Below are positions 29,217-29,517 of a stretch of DNA of 29,517 nt, one piece after another (the first letter of the stretch is position 1; each line of letters starts with the position of its first letter). Location: IMG/VR virus record IMGVR_UViG_3300030104_001612, positions 1 to 29,517 of that record, one strand, 5' to 3'. The DNA is from a virus. A model generated the notes under the pieces. It made no database searches, had not been told where the DNA came from, and saw only the letters and a list, made by a program, of their open reading frames with translations. The position numbers and the translations under genes are program-made.

Positions 29217-29517
29217 AATCTACAAATTTTATTATTGGCATATTAATCGGTTTATCGCCCGAAGTTACATCTAATCTATTAGTTTCATTCCATCCTAATC
29301 TAGTTTTAGCGGCATGAATTACCACAGCGGGAACTTTATCTTTTACGCATTCATAATATTTAGATTTAATAAAATCCTGTTGTACGCTTTCTATCTCTTC
29401 AACTTTCGCTTTAAAATCCTCATCCTCTTTAAGCCATTTATAAAAGTTTGTTCTTGATAAGCCCGTTGCTTTTAAAGCCGTTGTAACAACTCCCAAGCTT
29501 GACTCTAAAGCTTTTAG
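29203..29517 (-). CDS. terS: Terminase small subunit, C-terminal part (open at the right edge)
   Basis: The frame runs in from the right edge without a start and stops at TAA 29203-29205. Its first part repeats residues already seen at the left edge (SRTNFYKWLKEDEDFKAKVE) with one change, Ala to Thr, in the turn before GLSRTNF. The C-terminal segment VIHAAKTRLGWNETNRLDVT and PINMPIIKFVDSETE is the oligomer and TerL-contacting part of the family. Coupled with bases 1-233 it makes one complete gene. The TTG at 29496 is not the true start. Its last 14 nt overlap the terL frame. Confidence 0.85.
   Translation of the reverse strand, partial: LKALESSLGVVTTALKATGLSRTNFYKWLKEDEDFKAKVEEIESVQQDFIKSKYYECVKDKVPAVVIHAAKTRLGWNETNRLDVTSGDKPINMPIIKFVDSETE
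29324..29517. repeat. Right copy of imperfect terminal overlap
   Basis: The counterpart of bases 1-194, with seven substitutions and no indel. The substitutions fall in two groups, around 29400-29412 and 29446-29466, plus the last base. All but one are silent, which points to two related strains in the source DNA. Confidence 0.9.

Noticed and set aside
29203-29496. TerS starting at the TTG at 29496
   Set aside because: The left-edge copy shows the gene continues upstream to an ATG at 233 with a family-like N-terminus.
1-29517. CRISPR arrays, tRNA genes, insertion sequences, integrase or lysogeny module
   Set aside because: I looked for regular spaced repeats, tRNA-like cloverleaf segments, transposase motifs and tyrosine or serine recombinase motifs and saw none; this was by eye, so a weak tRNA could be missed.

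Overview
The window reads as one complete genome of a small tailed phage (siphovirus type) that infects a member of the Bacteroidota, most likely a flavobacterium. Evidence for the host group is the AT-rich sequence (roughly two thirds A+T), a DUF3127-type OB-fold SSB, DUF6712-, DUF5675- and XkdF-like phage families common in this phylum, and promoters of the Bacteroidota type (TTTG, about 18-20 bp, TAnnTTTG). Bases 1-194 and 29324-29517 are the same stretch of the terminase small subunit gene with seven differences, six of them silent. Joining the ends at 29323/1 rebuilds an intact 117-codon gene, so the sequence is best read as a circular map of about 29.3 kb whose overlap carries two strain alleles. 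No integrase, excisionase or CI-like repressor was recognised, so a virulent life style is the simplest reading.

Every recognised protein gene is on the minus strand, so the map is read from right to left. (1) Packaging: terS (junction) and terL (29.2-28.0 kb; TerL has no ATG). (2) Tail block, 27.9-18.0 kb: tail-chaperone-like pair, several small neck/tail-completion candidates, two large tail proteins, a YadA-head-like tip protein and the tape measure. (3) Head block, 17.9-10.1 kb: XkdF-like protease, scaffold, major capsid protein, two tandem paralogues (tail-tube candidates), decoration-like proteins, a portal with extra C-terminal domains, and a DUF6712 connector. (4) Lysis block, 10.1-8.3 kb: small basic and membrane proteins, a DUF5675 protein with an L,D-transpeptidase-like His/Cys motif, a holin, a metallophosphoesterase and a 25-residue membrane peptide. 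(5) Control region, 8.3-8.1 kb: a strong Bacteroidota promoter with tandem 24-bp-period repeats. (6) Early block, 8.1-0.2 kb: small unknowns, a Rad52/annealing-like candidate, a structured RNA, SSB, a DnaA domain IV-like protein, a DnaD-like replication protein, HTH proteins, a NinG relative, a sigma-like factor, DUF3310, zinc-ribbon proteins, then a ParB-like protein and a TET-associated-type glycosyltransferase (TAGT) that lead directly back into terS.

Genes are tightly packed, and many are linked by TAATG stop/start overlaps that imply translational coupling. Transcription can be inferred as early expression from the promoter at about 8.17 kb, with two minus-strand hairpin terminators (after the major capsid gene and after the second tube-like gene) tuning late expression. 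The one convincing plus-strand unit is a possible small RNA of about 70 nt at 27.94-28.02 kb. The most notable points are the glycosyltransferase between parB and terS, the two non-coding RNA candidates, the missing zinc ligands in NinG, the missing TerL start codon and the tail-before-head module order.
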